Notes: generated from the sequence alone by a model not told the origin. Counted from the first letter of the stretch, positions 24,935 to 34,258 are shown. The stretch: DNA of 64,000 nucleotides from Branchiibius cervicis (GCF_042661605.1 NZ_JBHSWJ010000002.1:3162001-3226000), one strand, 5' to 3'. Translations and numbers: made by a program.

Positions 24935-26053
24935 TTGAAGATCACCCGCATCGGTCGCGCCGGGAGCGTGGCCGTCGTCGCCGCCCTGTCCCTGGCCGCC
25001 TGTGGCAGTGCGAGCAACAATGACGCGACGAACACCGCGACCGGCGGCTCCACGGGGACCGGCACCGGCAGCGACAGCTGCTTCACCGGCACCCTGAAGG
25101 GCGAAGGCTCGACCGCACAGGGCAATGCCATGGACCAGGCCATCGCCGGGTTCGGCCAGAAGTGCTCCGGCGCGAAGGTTTCCTACAACGGCACCGGGTC
25201 CGGTGCCGGGGTCACCTCCTTCATCGCCAAGAACGTCGACTTCGCCGGCTCCGACTCCGCGTTGAACGCCGACAAGGGCGAGCCGGACAAGGCGAAGGCC
25301 GCCTGTGGCTCCGAGGCCTGGAACATCCCGATGGTCACCGGCCCGATCGCGGTCGCCTTCAACGTCAAGGGCGTCGACAAGCTGAACCTGACCGCCAGCA
25401 CGATCGCCAAGATCTTCAGCGGCGCGATCACCAAGTGGAACGACCCGGAGATCGCCAAGGAGAACTCCGGGGTCAGCCTGCCGGACACCGCGATCAGCGT
25501 GTTCTTCCGCTCGGACTCCTCCGGCACCACGGACAACTTCACCAAGTACCTGAACACCGCCGCCAAGGCTGAGTGGCCGACCGAGCACTCCAAGTCCTGG
25601 ACCGGCAAGGTCGGTCAGGGTAAGGCCAAGAGCTCCGGCGTCAGCCAGGCCGTCGCCTCGACCGACGGCGGCATCGGCTACGTGGAGTGGTCCTACGCGA
25701 TCACCAACAACCTGAAGATGGCTGCTGTCGACAACGGCTCCGGCCCGGTCGAACTGACCGCTGACTCTGCGGGCAAGGCCGTCGGCGCGGCCACCGTCGC
25801 CGGCAGTGGCAACGACCTGAAGCTGAAGCTGGACTACGCCACCAAGGAGGCCGGGGCCTACCCGATCATCCTGGTCACCTACGAGATCGTCTGCTCCAAG
25901 TACCCCAACGCCGACACCGGCAAGGCGGTCAAGTCGTTCCTGACCTACATGGCCAGCAACGACTTCCAGAGCACTCTGACCAAGATCGGTTCCGCCCCGC
26001 TGCCGACCGATATCCAGAGCAAGGTCCAGACCGCGGTCGCCGCGATCTCCTGA
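24935..26053 (+). CDS. pstS: phosphate ABC transporter substrate-binding lipoprotein PstS
   Basis: Periplasmic-type phosphate receptor anchored as a lipoprotein. The 372-residue product has a signal peptide with lipobox LAAC around residue 23, a Thr/Gly/Ser linker (about 28-50), and the PstS fold with GEGSTAQGNAMDQAI, YNGTGSGAGVTSF, DFAGSDSALN and RSDSSGTTDNFTKYL, which hold the phosphate-binding residues. The start codon is TTG 24935, with GAGAGGTAA as ribosome-binding site. First gene of pstSCAB, downstream of a candidate PHO box. A strong hairpin separates it from pstC. Confidence 0.95.
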   Translation: MKITRIGRAGSVAVVAALSLAACGSASNNDATNTATGGSTGTGTGSDSCFTGTLKGEGSTAQGNAMDQAIAGFGQKCSGAKVSYNGTGSGAGVTSFIAKNVDFAGSDSALNADKGEPDKAKAACGSEAWNIPMVTGPIAVAFNVKGVDKLNLTASTIAKIFSGAITKWNDPEIAKENSGVSLPDTAISVFFRSDSSGTTDNFTKYLNTAAKAEWPTEHSKSWTGKVGQGKAKSSGVSQAVASTDGGIGYVEWSYAITNNLKMAAVDNGSGPVELTADSAGKAVGAATVAGSGNDLKLKLDYATKEAGAYPIILVTYEIVCSKYPNADTGKAVKSFLTYMASNDFQSTLTKIGSAPLPTDIQSKVQTAVAAIS

Positions 26054-26063
26054 TCCACCCACG

Positions 26064-26104
26064 GCGGGCCCGCGGGGTGCAAAACTGGCACCTTGCGGGC
26101 CCGC
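26064..26104 (+). terminator. strong intercistronic hairpin between pstS and pstC
   Basis: A 17-bp stem, 26064-26080 with 26088-26104, contains the perfect arms GCGGGCCCGC on both sides plus GGGGTGC/GCACCTT (two G-T wobbles), with a 7-nt loop. There is no U-tract. Likely a partial terminator or RNA-stabilising hairpin that makes pstS mRNA more abundant than pstCAB, as is common for binding-protein genes. Confidence 0.65.
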
Positions 26105-26156
26105 TGCCCCAAGTGCGACGCACTTGATCCACCGCCCTGGAGAGAGTTCTTTCCTG

Positions 26157-27164
26157 ATGAGTTCGATCACTGGCCGTTCGGTCGTCGATGAGAGTCCTGA
26201 ACCCGGTGGGCGCTCGCCCCTGGAGGGCGATAACGCCTCGACCGGCCGACTCGGCGACAAGGTCTTCACCTTCCTGACCACCGGTGCCGGTATGACCGTG
26301 ATCGTGCTGGTCATCCTGATCGCCGTCTTCCTGATCTACCAGGCCGTTCCGGCCCTGCGCCACAACTCCGCCAACTTCCTGACCTCCACCGAGTGGGATG
26401 TCGCGGACATGAAGTTCGGCATCGTCCAACTGCTGTGGACGACGGTGGCGACGTCCGTGGTCGCCCTTGTGATCGCCGTACCTTTCTCGGTGGCCATCGC
26501 CTTGTTCCTCACCCACTACGCGCCCCCGTGGTTGGCCAAGCCCGGAGCGGTGCTGATCGACCTGCTCGCCGCCGTACCATCGATCGTCTACGGCCTGTGG
26601 GGTCTGTACGTCGTGTCCGGCCATTGGGAGCCCATCCAGAACTGGATCTCCGATGTCCTGGGGTGGATTCCCTTGTTCGCACCGGTCCCGGGCATCTCCG
26701 GAGGTACCACGATCTTCCTGGTCGGGATCGTGTTGGCGATCATGATCCTGCCGATCATCACGGCCGTATCCCGGGAAGTCTTCGCCCAGACACCACCCAC
26801 CCACATCGAGGGTGCGCTCGCGCTGGGGGCCACCAAGTGGGAGATGATCCGCACCGCGGTGCTGCCCTTCGGTAAGCCGGGCGTGATCAGTGCTTCGATG
26901 CTCGGTCTGGGCCGAGCCCTCGGTGAGACCATCGCCGTGCTGATGATCCTGTCGTCGTTGCCGCAGGGCGCGAAGTGGATCGCCTCGCTCTTCAACGGCG
27001 GCGACACCTTCGCCTCGATCATCGCCAAGAACCAGTCCGAGTTCGACACGCCGCTGCACACCGGCGCCTACATCGCCGCCGGTCTGGTCTTGTTCATCCT
27101 GACCTTCCTGGTGAATGCCGCCGCCCGCGTCGTCATCGAGCGCCGGAAGGCGTTCAGCGAATGA
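26157..27164 (+). CDS. pstC: phosphate ABC transporter permease PstC
   Basis: Inner-membrane subunit of the PstSCAB importer, 335 residues from ATG 26157. It has an N-terminal hydrophilic leader (about 40 residues), then six main hydrophobic segments. Visible features include LLAAVPSIVYGLWGLYV and the EAA-type cytoplasmic loop EGALALGATKWEMIRTAVLP, which contacts PstB, followed by GRALGETIAVLMI. CTGGAGAGAG upstream is a good ribosome-binding site, so the longer frame from 26124 is not needed. pstA follows after 27 bases. Confidence 0.95.
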   Translation: MSSITGRSVVDESPEPGGRSPLEGDNASTGRLGDKVFTFLTTGAGMTVIVLVILIAVFLIYQAVPALRHNSANFLTSTEWDVADMKFGIVQLLWTTVATSVVALVIAVPFSVAIALFLTHYAPPWLAKPGAVLIDLLAAVPSIVYGLWGLYVVSGHWEPIQNWISDVLGWIPLFAPVPGISGGTTIFLVGIVLAIMILPIITAVSREVFAQTPPTHIEGALALGATKWEMIRTAVLPFGKPGVISASMLGLGRALGETIAVLMILSSLPQGAKWIASLFNGGDTFASIIAKNQSEFDTPLHTGAYIAAGLVLFILTFLVNAAARVVIERRKAFSE

Positions 27165-27191
27165 GCAGCATCACCAATCACCTGAGCGCTG

Positions 27192-28130
27192 ATGAGTAAG
27201 GACGAACCCGTGGCTGCCATCTCTTCCGAGGCCGTGCGCCCCCGACCCACCTCAGGCCTCGGTCCCAAGTCGAATTCCCGGGCGATTCGCAACAATCTGG
27301 CGACCGTCATGATCTGGGGGGCGTTCATCCTGGCCCTGATCCCGCTGGTCTGGATTTTGTGGACGGTGTTGTCCCGCGGCCTCAGCGTCATCCTCAGCCC
27401 CACGTGGTGGCTCAAGGACCAGTCCGGTGCCGGCGCACCTGCCTTCGACCACAACGTGCGCGGCGCCCGGCACGCCATTGTCGGAACCCTCGAGATCTCG
27501 CTCATCACGGCGGTGATCGCCATCCCGATCGCGGTGATGACGGCCGTCTACCTGGTCGAATACGGCCGCGGCCGGCTGGCCCGTGCGGTCAGCTTCATGG
27601 TCGACATTCTGTCCGGTGTGCCCTCGGTGGTCGCGGCGCTGTTCCTCTACGCGGTGTGGGTGACGACCTTCGGGATCGCCTTGATCCCGGTCGTCGCGTC
27701 CCTTGCCCTGGTGCTGCTGATGATCCCCGTGGTGACCCGCTCCACCGAAGAGATGCTCAAGCTGGTGCCCAACGAGTTGCGCGAGGCGTCCTACGCCCTG
27801 GGCGTACCGAAGTGGAAGACGATCACCCGCATCGTCTTGCCGACGTCCTTGTCGGGCATCATCACCGGATCGCTGCTCGGCCTCGCCCGGGTCATGGGTG
27901 AGACGGCACCCTTGCTGATCCTCGCGGCGTACACGCAATACCTGAACCAGAACCCGTTCACCGGGTCGATGGCGTCACTGCCCACCTTCATCTACCAGCA
28001 GGCCGGCAGTATCTCGGTGCCGATCGCGGCGGACCGCGTGTGGGGTGCCGCCTGCACGCTGATCCTGTTGGTGCTCGCGATCAACCTGCTGGGCCGCTTC
28101 GTCGGCCGCTTCGCCAAAGTCAAGAACTAA
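27192..28130 (+). CDS. pstA: phosphate ABC transporter permease PstA
   Basis: Second membrane subunit of PstSCAB, 312 residues. Six hydrophobic segments follow a hydrophilic N-terminus of about 35 residues. Signature regions are MVDILSGVPSVVAALFLYAV, the EAA loop REASYALGVPKWKTITRIVL and GLARVMGETAPLLILAAY. It lies 12 bases before pstB, so pstCAB are clearly one operon. It forms the channel heterodimer with PstC. Confidence 0.95.
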   Translation: MSKDEPVAAISSEAVRPRPTSGLGPKSNSRAIRNNLATVMIWGAFILALIPLVWILWTVLSRGLSVILSPTWWLKDQSGAGAPAFDHNVRGARHAIVGTLEISLITAVIAIPIAVMTAVYLVEYGRGRLARAVSFMVDILSGVPSVVAALFLYAVWVTTFGIALIPVVASLALVLLMIPVVTRSTEEMLKLVPNELREASYALGVPKWKTITRIVLPTSLSGIITGSLLGLARVMGETAPLLILAAYTQYLNQNPFTGSMASLPTFIYQQAGSISVPIAADRVWGAACTLILLVLAINLLGRFVGRFAKVKN

Positions 28131-28142
28131 AAGGAACCTGCC

Positions 28143-28919
28143 ATGGCAAAACGCATTGACGTCAAGGATCTGAACGTCTACTACGGCGACTTCAAGGCGG
28201 TCGAAGGCGTCACGATGACTATCGAACCGCGCTCGGTCACCGCCTTCATCGGCCCCTCCGGTTGCGGCAAATCGACCTTCTTGCGCACTTTGAACCGCAT
28301 GCACGAAGTCATCCCGGGCGCGCACGTCGAGGGTTCGGTCATGCTGGACGACCAGGACCTGTACGCCTCCGGGGTGGATCCGGTCGGCGTACGTCGCACG
28401 GTCGGCATGGTCTTCCAGCGCCCCAACCCCTTCCCCACCATGTCCATCAAGGACAACGTCACCGCCGGTCTGCGACTGAACGGGGTCAAGGACAAGAAGC
28501 AGCTCGCCGAGGCGACCGAGGAGTCCCTCAAAGGTGCCGGCCTGTGGGATGAGGTCAAGGACCGGCTCGACAAACCGGGCGCGGGTCTGTCCGGTGGGCA
28601 GCAGCAACGGCTGTGCATCGCCCGGGCCATCGCGGTGCAGCCCCAGGTGCTGCTGATGGACGAGCCGTGCTCGGCGCTTGACCCGATCTCGACGTTGACC
28701 ATCGAGGATCTGATCACCAAGCTCAAGGACGATTTCACCATCGTGATCGTGACGCACAACATGCAGCAGGCGTCGCGTGTGTCGGACAAGACGGCGTTCT
28801 TCAACCTCGCGGCCACCGGCAAGCCGGGCAAGCTCATCGAGATGGACGACACGCAGACCATCTTCAACAACCCGACGGAGAAGGCGACCGAGGACTACAT
28901 CTCCGGACGGTTCGGATAG
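28143..28919 (+). CDS. pstB: phosphate ABC transporter ATP-binding protein PstB
   Basis: Cytoplasmic ATPase that powers PstSCA. The 258-residue product has Walker A GPSGCGKSTFLR (about 39-50), the PstB-typical FQRPNPFPTMSI Q-loop, signature LSGGQQQRLCIARA, Walker B VLLMDEPCSALDP and the switch histidine in IVTHNMQQASRVSD. Full length, with AAGGAACCTGCC as ribosome-binding site. Last gene of the pst operon; a hairpin follows before the convergent receptor gene. Confidence 0.96.
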   Translation: MAKRIDVKDLNVYYGDFKAVEGVTMTIEPRSVTAFIGPSGCGKSTFLRTLNRMHEVIPGAHVEGSVMLDDQDLYASGVDPVGVRRTVGMVFQRPNPFPTMSIKDNVTAGLRLNGVKDKKQLAEATEESLKGAGLWDEVKDRLDKPGAGLSGGQQQRLCIARAIAVQPQVLLMDEPCSALDPISTLTIEDLITKLKDDFTIVIVTHNMQQASRVSDKTAFFNLAATGKPGKLIEMDDTQTIFNNPTEKATEDYISGRFG

Positions 28920-28950
28920 GCCGTCGCGGTCGCACCCGACCCGCCCTGAC

Positions 28951-28983
28951 GCACCCCGGAACCGTTCACGCATACCGGGGCGC
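28951..28983. terminator. hairpin between pstB and the convergent receptor-like gene
   Basis: CCCCGG (28954-28959) pairs with CCGGGG (28975-28980), extended by GC/GC outside a one-base mismatch, with a 15-nt loop. It lies between two convergent stop codons, so a bidirectional terminator is likely. No clear U-run. Confidence 0.45.
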
Positions 28984-28988
28984 GGCGA

Positions 28989-30110
28989 TCAGTTGGACGT
29001 GCCCTGGCTGTCGCCGGTCCCGAACCAGCGCTGTTTGATGACGGTGTAGGTGCCGTCTTCGCGCATGCTCAACAGCGCCTCGTCGATCGCCCCCCGCAGA
29101 TCGCTGCCGTCCTTGAGAGCGAAGCCGAGGTCCTCGTCGTTGAACACCGTGCCGACGACTGCGACAGAACTGGCGTATTTGGTGGCGGTCAGGTACTGCA
29201 TCACCGGCGCATCACCGACACCCGCATCGGCACCGCCCTGGCGCAGTCGTGCGAACATGTCATCGATCGAGGGCACCAGCGTCGTCTGTATCCCGTTGCG
29301 ATGTAGGTAGGCGGCGGACGTGGTTCCTTCGACAGCCAACACCTTTTTGCCGTACAGGTCTGATGGACTGTTGATGCTGGAGCTCAATTGCTCGACGGTC
29401 AGGGACGCCGTCAGGTTCGCGGTGAAGAACGCGACGAACGCCACTCCCACGAACGACCAGAGCAATTTGAGCATTCGCGACATCCAGTGCCGTGGAGAAC
29501 CTTCGTCGGCAGCGATCAAGCCACCGACTGACTCCCCGAACGCTTGCACGATTCCCGGGAAATACCTCCGCGAGATCGGTGAGTCAGCGTGGCGTCGCTC
29601 GATCAACCAGACGACATGGGCGGGGATCAGGGACAAGAGCGCGGCCGACAACAACCACAACAGCATGGTGCGCGAGGCAAGCATGTCCAGGAACCTGCGA
29701 AGGACGGGAGTACTACTGGACTTCATCGAGGTGGTGGGTACAGCAATCTGCAAGCCGGCGTCCAGGATCGGCTGACTGAAGTCGTACTTCTGCCGCCGCT
29801 CTGCGGTGATCGAGATGGCGCCGACACCGACCTCGGCGCTCCCGTTCGAGAGATCCTGCAATTGCTGACCGACCGTGTCCACGTTGACCCACTTTGTCGT
29901 CCAGTGTTCGCGGCTGGCGATCTCGTTCCACAGATCGGTACTGAACCCGGTGCGACTGGATCCGGTGCCGACTACGAACGGCTCGATCTCATGAGTGACG
30001 ACCGTGACCTGACGGGGAGCCGCCTCGGAGCGGGCGCCACCTATAGGGCCCAGGAGCGCCCACACAACCAGAAGAAAACAGGTCACTCCCAAGGACAGGA
30101 TGCGTCGCAC
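28989..30110 (-). CDS. ionotropic-glutamate-receptor-like protein (SBP_bac_3 halves around a channel module)
   Basis: Membrane protein of about 373 residues. A signal peptide (VRRILSLGVTCFLLVVWALL) leads into the first half of an amino-acid-binding domain (TVVTHEIEPFVVG to PILDAGLQIAV). Then come a membrane helix (LLWLLSAALLSLIPAHVVWL), a pore-region stretch and a second helix with FFTANLTASLTVEQL, very like the SYTANLAAFLT motif of animal glutamate receptors. The second binding-domain half follows (KKVLAVEGTTSAAYL, GDAPVMQYLT). The arrangement S1-TM-P-TM-S2 is that of prokaryotic iGluRs. No potassium selectivity motif GYG is seen. GTG 30110, preceded by GGGGGA, is preferred; GTG 30122 is an alternative. 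Ligand unknown. Confidence 0.82.
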   Translation of the reverse strand: MRRILSLGVTCFLLVVWALLGPIGGARSEAAPRQVTVVTHEIEPFVVGTGSSRTGFSTDLWNEIASREHWTTKWVNVDTVGQQLQDLSNGSAEVGVGAISITAERRQKYDFSQPILDAGLQIAVPTTSMKSSSTPVLRRFLDMLASRTMLLWLLSAALLSLIPAHVVWLIERRHADSPISRRYFPGIVQAFGESVGGLIAADEGSPRHWMSRMLKLLWSFVGVAFVAFFTANLTASLTVEQLSSSINSPSDLYGKKVLAVEGTTSAAYLHRNGIQTTLVPSIDDMFARLRQGGADAGVGDAPVMQYLTATKYASSVAVVGTVFNDEDLGFALKDGSDLRGAIDEALLSMREDGTYTVIKQRWFGTGDSQGTSN

Positions 30111-30315
30111 AGAATCCCCCACGATGAAGCTAGTTGAAATCCCGGCGCCGTCCTCGGGGTGTTTGCCCGGCGCGTCGATGAATTCTGTCTTTCGCGGTGA
30201 CGCGGCCAGGATCGTGGGATGTAACCATTTCTGCTTCTCCGTGTGGGTCAATTCTTTTCGGCAGACACACGGACAGCGGTCGTTTCTCCACGCGGGATGC
30301 AGCAAAGGAGGCGCG

Positions 30316-30444
30316 ATGATCGAGCCGCAGCGGAGGTCGACGCATGTCCCGGGTCGTCTGGGAAAAGGGACATTACGCTACGACACGTATCGTCGCCTCG
30401 ATATCAAAGAAGCCACGCCAAGGCGCTCAAAAGAAGAAGAGTGA
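30316..30444 (+). CDS. possible small basic protein (42 aa) with a strong ribosome-binding site
   Basis: ATG 30316 is preceded by AAAGGAGG at 30304-30311, among the best Shine-Dalgarno matches in the window, with ideal spacing. The product starts MIEPQRRSTHVPGRLGKG and continues RYDTYRRLDIKEA, ending in a charged tail. It matches nothing I recognise. The surrounding 30123-30568 gap is visibly less GC-rich than the genes around it, and I see no other gene there. Confidence 0.45.
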   Translation: MIEPQRRSTHVPGRLGKGTLRYDTYRRLDIKEATPRRSKEEE

Positions 30445-30568
30445 GAACAGACTTCAACTGCGGGATAGCGATAAAAAGTCGGTGACTGTGCGCGTCTGCG
30501 CATGTTTTCGATCATCGAGCGCGGACACAGGACGCACGGACCGAAACCGCTACGAACACCGTGGCCAG

Positions 30569-30850
30569 CTACGGGAGCCGCAGGTCATCCACCTTCTTGG
30601 TGTCCGTCGCGGCGACGTGCACCTTGCCCTTACCGTCGCAATCCGTCCGGTGCTCGCGGGCGTCCTCGCGGGCCTTCTCACGGGAGCGTCGGGCCCGACC
30701 CCGCCAGTCGCAACTCGTGCAGTATCCGAAGGTGAAGTTGCCGACGTCCTGCGTCGGCGGGTCATCCTTCGCCTTCCCCTTCAGCGGCAGTTCGACCACG
30801 GTGTAGTCGCTGCCGCCCTTCGTCCCCTTGTGCTTGCTCCCCTTGGCCAC
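30569..30850 (-). CDS. small protein with a possible C2HC zinc site, function unknown
   Basis: 93-residue basic protein beginning MAKGSKHKGTKGG. Its centre has FGYCTSCDWRGRARRSREKA and, further on, EHRTDC: a C-x2-C-x19-H-x3-C arrangement that could hold zinc. The intervening stretch is highly charged and probably helical. The start is GTG 30850. It resembles short, uncharacterised actinobacterial proteins; I know of no assigned role. The next upstream gene is separated by about 213 bp, which contain a possible structured RNA. Confidence 0.6.
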   Translation of the reverse strand: MAKGSKHKGTKGGSDYTVVELPLKGKAKDDPPTQDVGNFTFGYCTSCDWRGRARRSREKAREDAREHRTDCDGKGKVHVAATDTKKVDDLRLP

Positions 30851-30967
30851 AGCAGCATCATCCCCCCGCCGATCGGACCGGCACCAGGTGGGTCAGGTGA
30901 CCCACACCACGTACACGCAGACCCGCCCGTTGGGAACATCCGGCCGGCGACAGCGGTTAGGGTGAGT

Positions 30968-31052
30968 GTGCGTCGGGCCGCGGCAGCCCCGGGTCCCAAC
31001 ATAAGCCGCTACGAGCGGCCTCGCGCCGTGAGGCGCTCCCGGCCCGACGCAC
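30968..31052. ncRNA. candidate structured RNA, strand undetermined
   Basis: A perfect 12-bp outer stem GTGCGTCGGGCC / GGCCCGACGCAC (30968-30979 with 31041-31052) encloses two perfect hairpins: GCCGCT-ACG-AGCGGC (31005-31019) and GCGCC-GTGA-GGCGC (31023-31036). The second has a GNRA-type tetraloop on the plus strand. Plus-strand TAGGGT about 10 bases upstream could be a -10. It matches no RNA family I recognise. On the minus strand it would be the leader of the 93-aa gene. Confidence 0.45.
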
Positions 31053-31063
31053 TACTTCTCTTA

Positions 31064-31702
31064 TCAGTTCAGACGACCGCCACGCCAGGCCGCTGCGCAT
31101 CGCGTCAGATCCTGCGCCGTGGACAACAGCGCCGCCGCACTGCGGGTCTGCGCAGTGGCCAGCGGGTCGTCGATTCCGTCGTGATCATCGGCCCGGTGGG
31201 CGCGGCCGATCGAGATAACCCGGCAGAACGCCGCCGCTCGCTCCAGCGCGACCGCAAGATCACCGTCGAAGACTCCGGTCAGGATGGAGTCGCTCAACGC
31301 CACCATCGAGGCGGGGTCGGGCGGTTCGGAGGCTCCGGCGACGGCGTGGGACACCGACGCATGTGCCAGACCGGTGCGGTAGTCCGCGGACAATTCCACC
31401 GGATTGCGCTGCACCCACTCGCGCAGCACGTACATCCGCCACAGGCACCCCGGCAGACTCACCGCGGGTTGCGCGGACCACAGGGCCGCAACCGTGGACA
31501 ACCCGAGCTCGTCGACGAGGTGTACCAGGCGCGTCGTCAGGTCCGGATCGTGCTCCGCCCGGCCGGTACCGACCAGTACCGCCGCGGTCTCGTGGGCGAC
31601 CTCACTGACATCGGCCGGGTCCACGTTGCCGACGAAGGCATCGAAATTGCTCGGCCCCATCGGAGTCGGGCGGCGCGGTCGGCGCTCTTCCTCACTCACC
31701 AC
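31064..31702 (-). CDS. conserved actinobacterial protein, function unknown
   Basis: 212-residue soluble, mostly helical protein. Notable conserved-looking stretches are ELGLSTVAALWSAQPAVSLP, GCLWRMYVLREWVQRNP and LSDSILTGVFDGDLAVALER. No catalytic motif, signal peptide or membrane segment is visible. Its ATG is just one base away from the helicase stop on the same strand, so it is probably co-transcribed with the helicase and may act with it. Confidence 0.65.
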   Translation of the reverse strand: MVSEEERRPRRPTPMGPSNFDAFVGNVDPADVSEVAHETAAVLVGTGRAEHDPDLTTRLVHLVDELGLSTVAALWSAQPAVSLPGCLWRMYVLREWVQRNPVELSADYRTGLAHASVSHAVAGASEPPDPASMVALSDSILTGVFDGDLAVALERAAAFCRVISIGRAHRADDHDGIDDPLATAQTRSAAALLSTAQDLTRCAAAWRGGRLN

Positions 31703-31703
31703 C

Positions 31704-34255
31704 TCAGGGTAAATGATCGAATCTGTTGAGACCTTGGACCAGGATGATGGTTTGCCCAGCGTGGTCGGACTCCAGCAGATCGACGTACCCGTCGATGCCC
31801 CAGTCCCGGTCCCCCTGCGGGTCGGCGATCACCTGGCGCACCAACCAGGCCTCGGACTGCCGTTCCACCTGCAGGTACGACGAGTTCCTGGCATCCGCGT
31901 CGGTCACCATCTCATCGTGCTCGGCGTAGTAGGCCGCGAGGTCCGAACGCCAGGCCTCGGCGTCCATGACCGGCTCGACCGGCGGGTCGGTCAATGCCGG
32001 AAGATTGGCCTCCAGCGCGAGGAGACCGTCGACGTCGCGGCGAGCGGCCAGTTCGAGCCGGCGCCACATCGCGTTGCGCACGCCGATCTCGAAGGCTTTC
32101 GTCGCGGTGAACCGCCGCGGGGGTGGCGGGGTCCGCCGACCGGCACTCCTTCGACCGACGCGGGATGCAGCAGCGCTTCCCACTCGTCCAGCAGGCTGGA
32201 GTCGGTCTGGCGCACCGTTTCGCCGAGCCATTCGATGAGATCGGTCAGTTCCGGAGTCTTGCGAGCATCCGGAACCGTGTCCCGCAAGGTCCGGTAGGCG
32301 TCGGACAGGTAGCGCAGGGCAACTCCTTCCGAACGGCCGATCTGATACTGCGCCACGAGATCACCGAAGCTCCAGGCGTTCTCGTACATCTCCCGCACGA
32401 CGGACTTCGGCGACAGGGCCTCCATCGGCACCCACGGCTGGGCCGACCGGTAGGTCTCGAACGCTGCTTCCAGGAGTTCACCCAGCGGCTGCGGCCAGCT
32501 GATCTCCTCCAGCAGTTCCATCCGCTCGTCGTACTCGATGCCGTCGGCTTTCATCTGGCCGATCGCGATGCCGCGGGCCTTGTGCCTCTGCGCCAACAGG
32601 ATCGGTCGCGGATCCTCCAGGATGGCCTCGATCACGGAGACGACATCGAGCGCGTAGTCCGGCGCGGCCTCGTCCAGCAGATCCAGCGCCGCGAGAGCGA
32701 ACGGCGCCAGCGGCTGGTTGAGGGCAAAGCTGTCTTGCAGCGCGGTGACCAGCTCGACCTGTCGTCCGTCCGGGCCCGGCGACTCCAGTCGACGTACGAC
32801 GCCGCTGGCCAGGAGCTCGCGGTAGAGCGCTATCGCCTGCCGCGTGAGCCGCGCTTGGCGACGGGTGTCTTCGTGGTTGTCCCGTAGCAGCTTGCGGATG
32901 GCCGTGAACGGATCACCCACCCGCGCGATCAGATTCAGCATCATGGAGTGGTTGATCTGCATCCGGGACTGCAGCGGCTCGGGCTCGGCGGCGACCAGCT
33001 TGTCGAAGGTCTCCTCCGACCAGACGATTTCCCCATCGGCCGGTTTGCCCCGTTGGACCTTCTTCAGCTTCTTCGCGTCGTTGCCGGCGCGGGCGACGGC
33101 CCGGGCGAATTCGATGACGTGCTCGGGGGCTTGCACGATGACCGTCCCGGAGGTGTCGAATCCGGCTCGTCCCGCACGACCGGCGATCTGGTGGAACTCG
33201 CGGGCCTTCAGGATGCGTTGCCGGGATCCGTCGAACTTGGCCAGCCCGGTGAAGACCACCGTTCGGATCGGCACGTTGATCCCGACGCCGAGGGTGTCGG
33301 TGCCGCAGATGACCGGCAGCAGACCTTCCTGTGCCAGTTGTTCGACCAGACGCCGGTACTTGGGCAGCATTCCTGCGTGGTGGACGCCGATTCCGTGACG
33401 TATCAGTTGATTCAGGGTCTTGCCGAAGCCGGCGTTGAACCGGAAGTCGACGATGCGGGCTGCGATGGCCGCCCGTTGCTCCTTCGTCGCGATCGGTGCC
33501 GTGAGCAACGACCGCGCCTGCTCCAGGGCAGCCGCCTGGGTGAAGTGCACGACGTACGCCGGGGCCTGGCCGGTTCTGATCAACTCCGCCAGCAGGTCCG
33601 GCAGGGGTTCCACCGACCACGCGTACGACAGTGGCACCGGCCGATCCACACCGGTGATGGTGGCGGTCGGGCGTCCGGTGCGCGCGGTCAGGTCTTCCTC
33701 GAACCAGGTGACCTCACCCAGCGTTGCCGACATCAGCAGGAATTGTGCCTGGGGCAACTCCAGCAACGGCACCTGCCACGCCCAGCCACGGTCCGGCTCG
33801 GAGTAGAAGTGGAACTCGTCCATGACGACCAAGCCCACGTCTGCCGTCTTCCCCTCGCGCAGAGCGATATTCGCGAGTATCTCGGCGGTGCAGCAGATGA
33901 TCGGGGCATCGGCGTTGACCGAGGCGTCGCCGGTGATCATTCCCACGTTGTCCGCGCCGAAGATGCCCACCAGGTCGAAGAACTTCTCCGAGACCAGCGC
34001 TTTGATCGGTGCGGTGTAGAAGGCAACGCGGTCCGTGGCCAGGGCGATGAAGCACGCAGCCTGCGCGACCAGCGACTTGCCGGAGCCGGTCGGCGTCGCG
34101 AGGATCACGTTCGCGCCGCTGAGCAGTTCCAGCACCGCCTCGTCCTGGTGGGGATAGGGCGTCAGACCGCGCTCGCGCACCCAGGCGGTGAACACGGCGT
34201 ACAGCGCATCGGGATCGGCGGGTGACGGGATCGCGTCGGTGAGGGTCATCGCCAC
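31704..34255 (-). CDS. DEAD/DEAH-box helicase with C-terminal DUF3516 (frameshifted as given)
   Basis: Superfamily 2 RNA/DNA helicase of about 850 residues. The first frame (from 34255) contains ATPTGSGKSLVAQA (Walker A), VVMDEFHFYSEPDRGWAW (motif II DEFH), LLMSATLG (motif III) and REFHQIAGRAGRAGFD (motif VI), then a long helical DUF3516-type region. The frame is lost near residue 709 at a C4 run in GGACCCCGCCACC (about 32132). Adding one C restores PPPPPRRF and the second frame continues with TATKAFEIGVRNAMWRRLEL to ILVQGLNRFDHLP. The repaired length is a whole number of codons. Probably an intact gene with a sequence error. Confidence 0.87.
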
Positions 34256-34258
34256 CCA

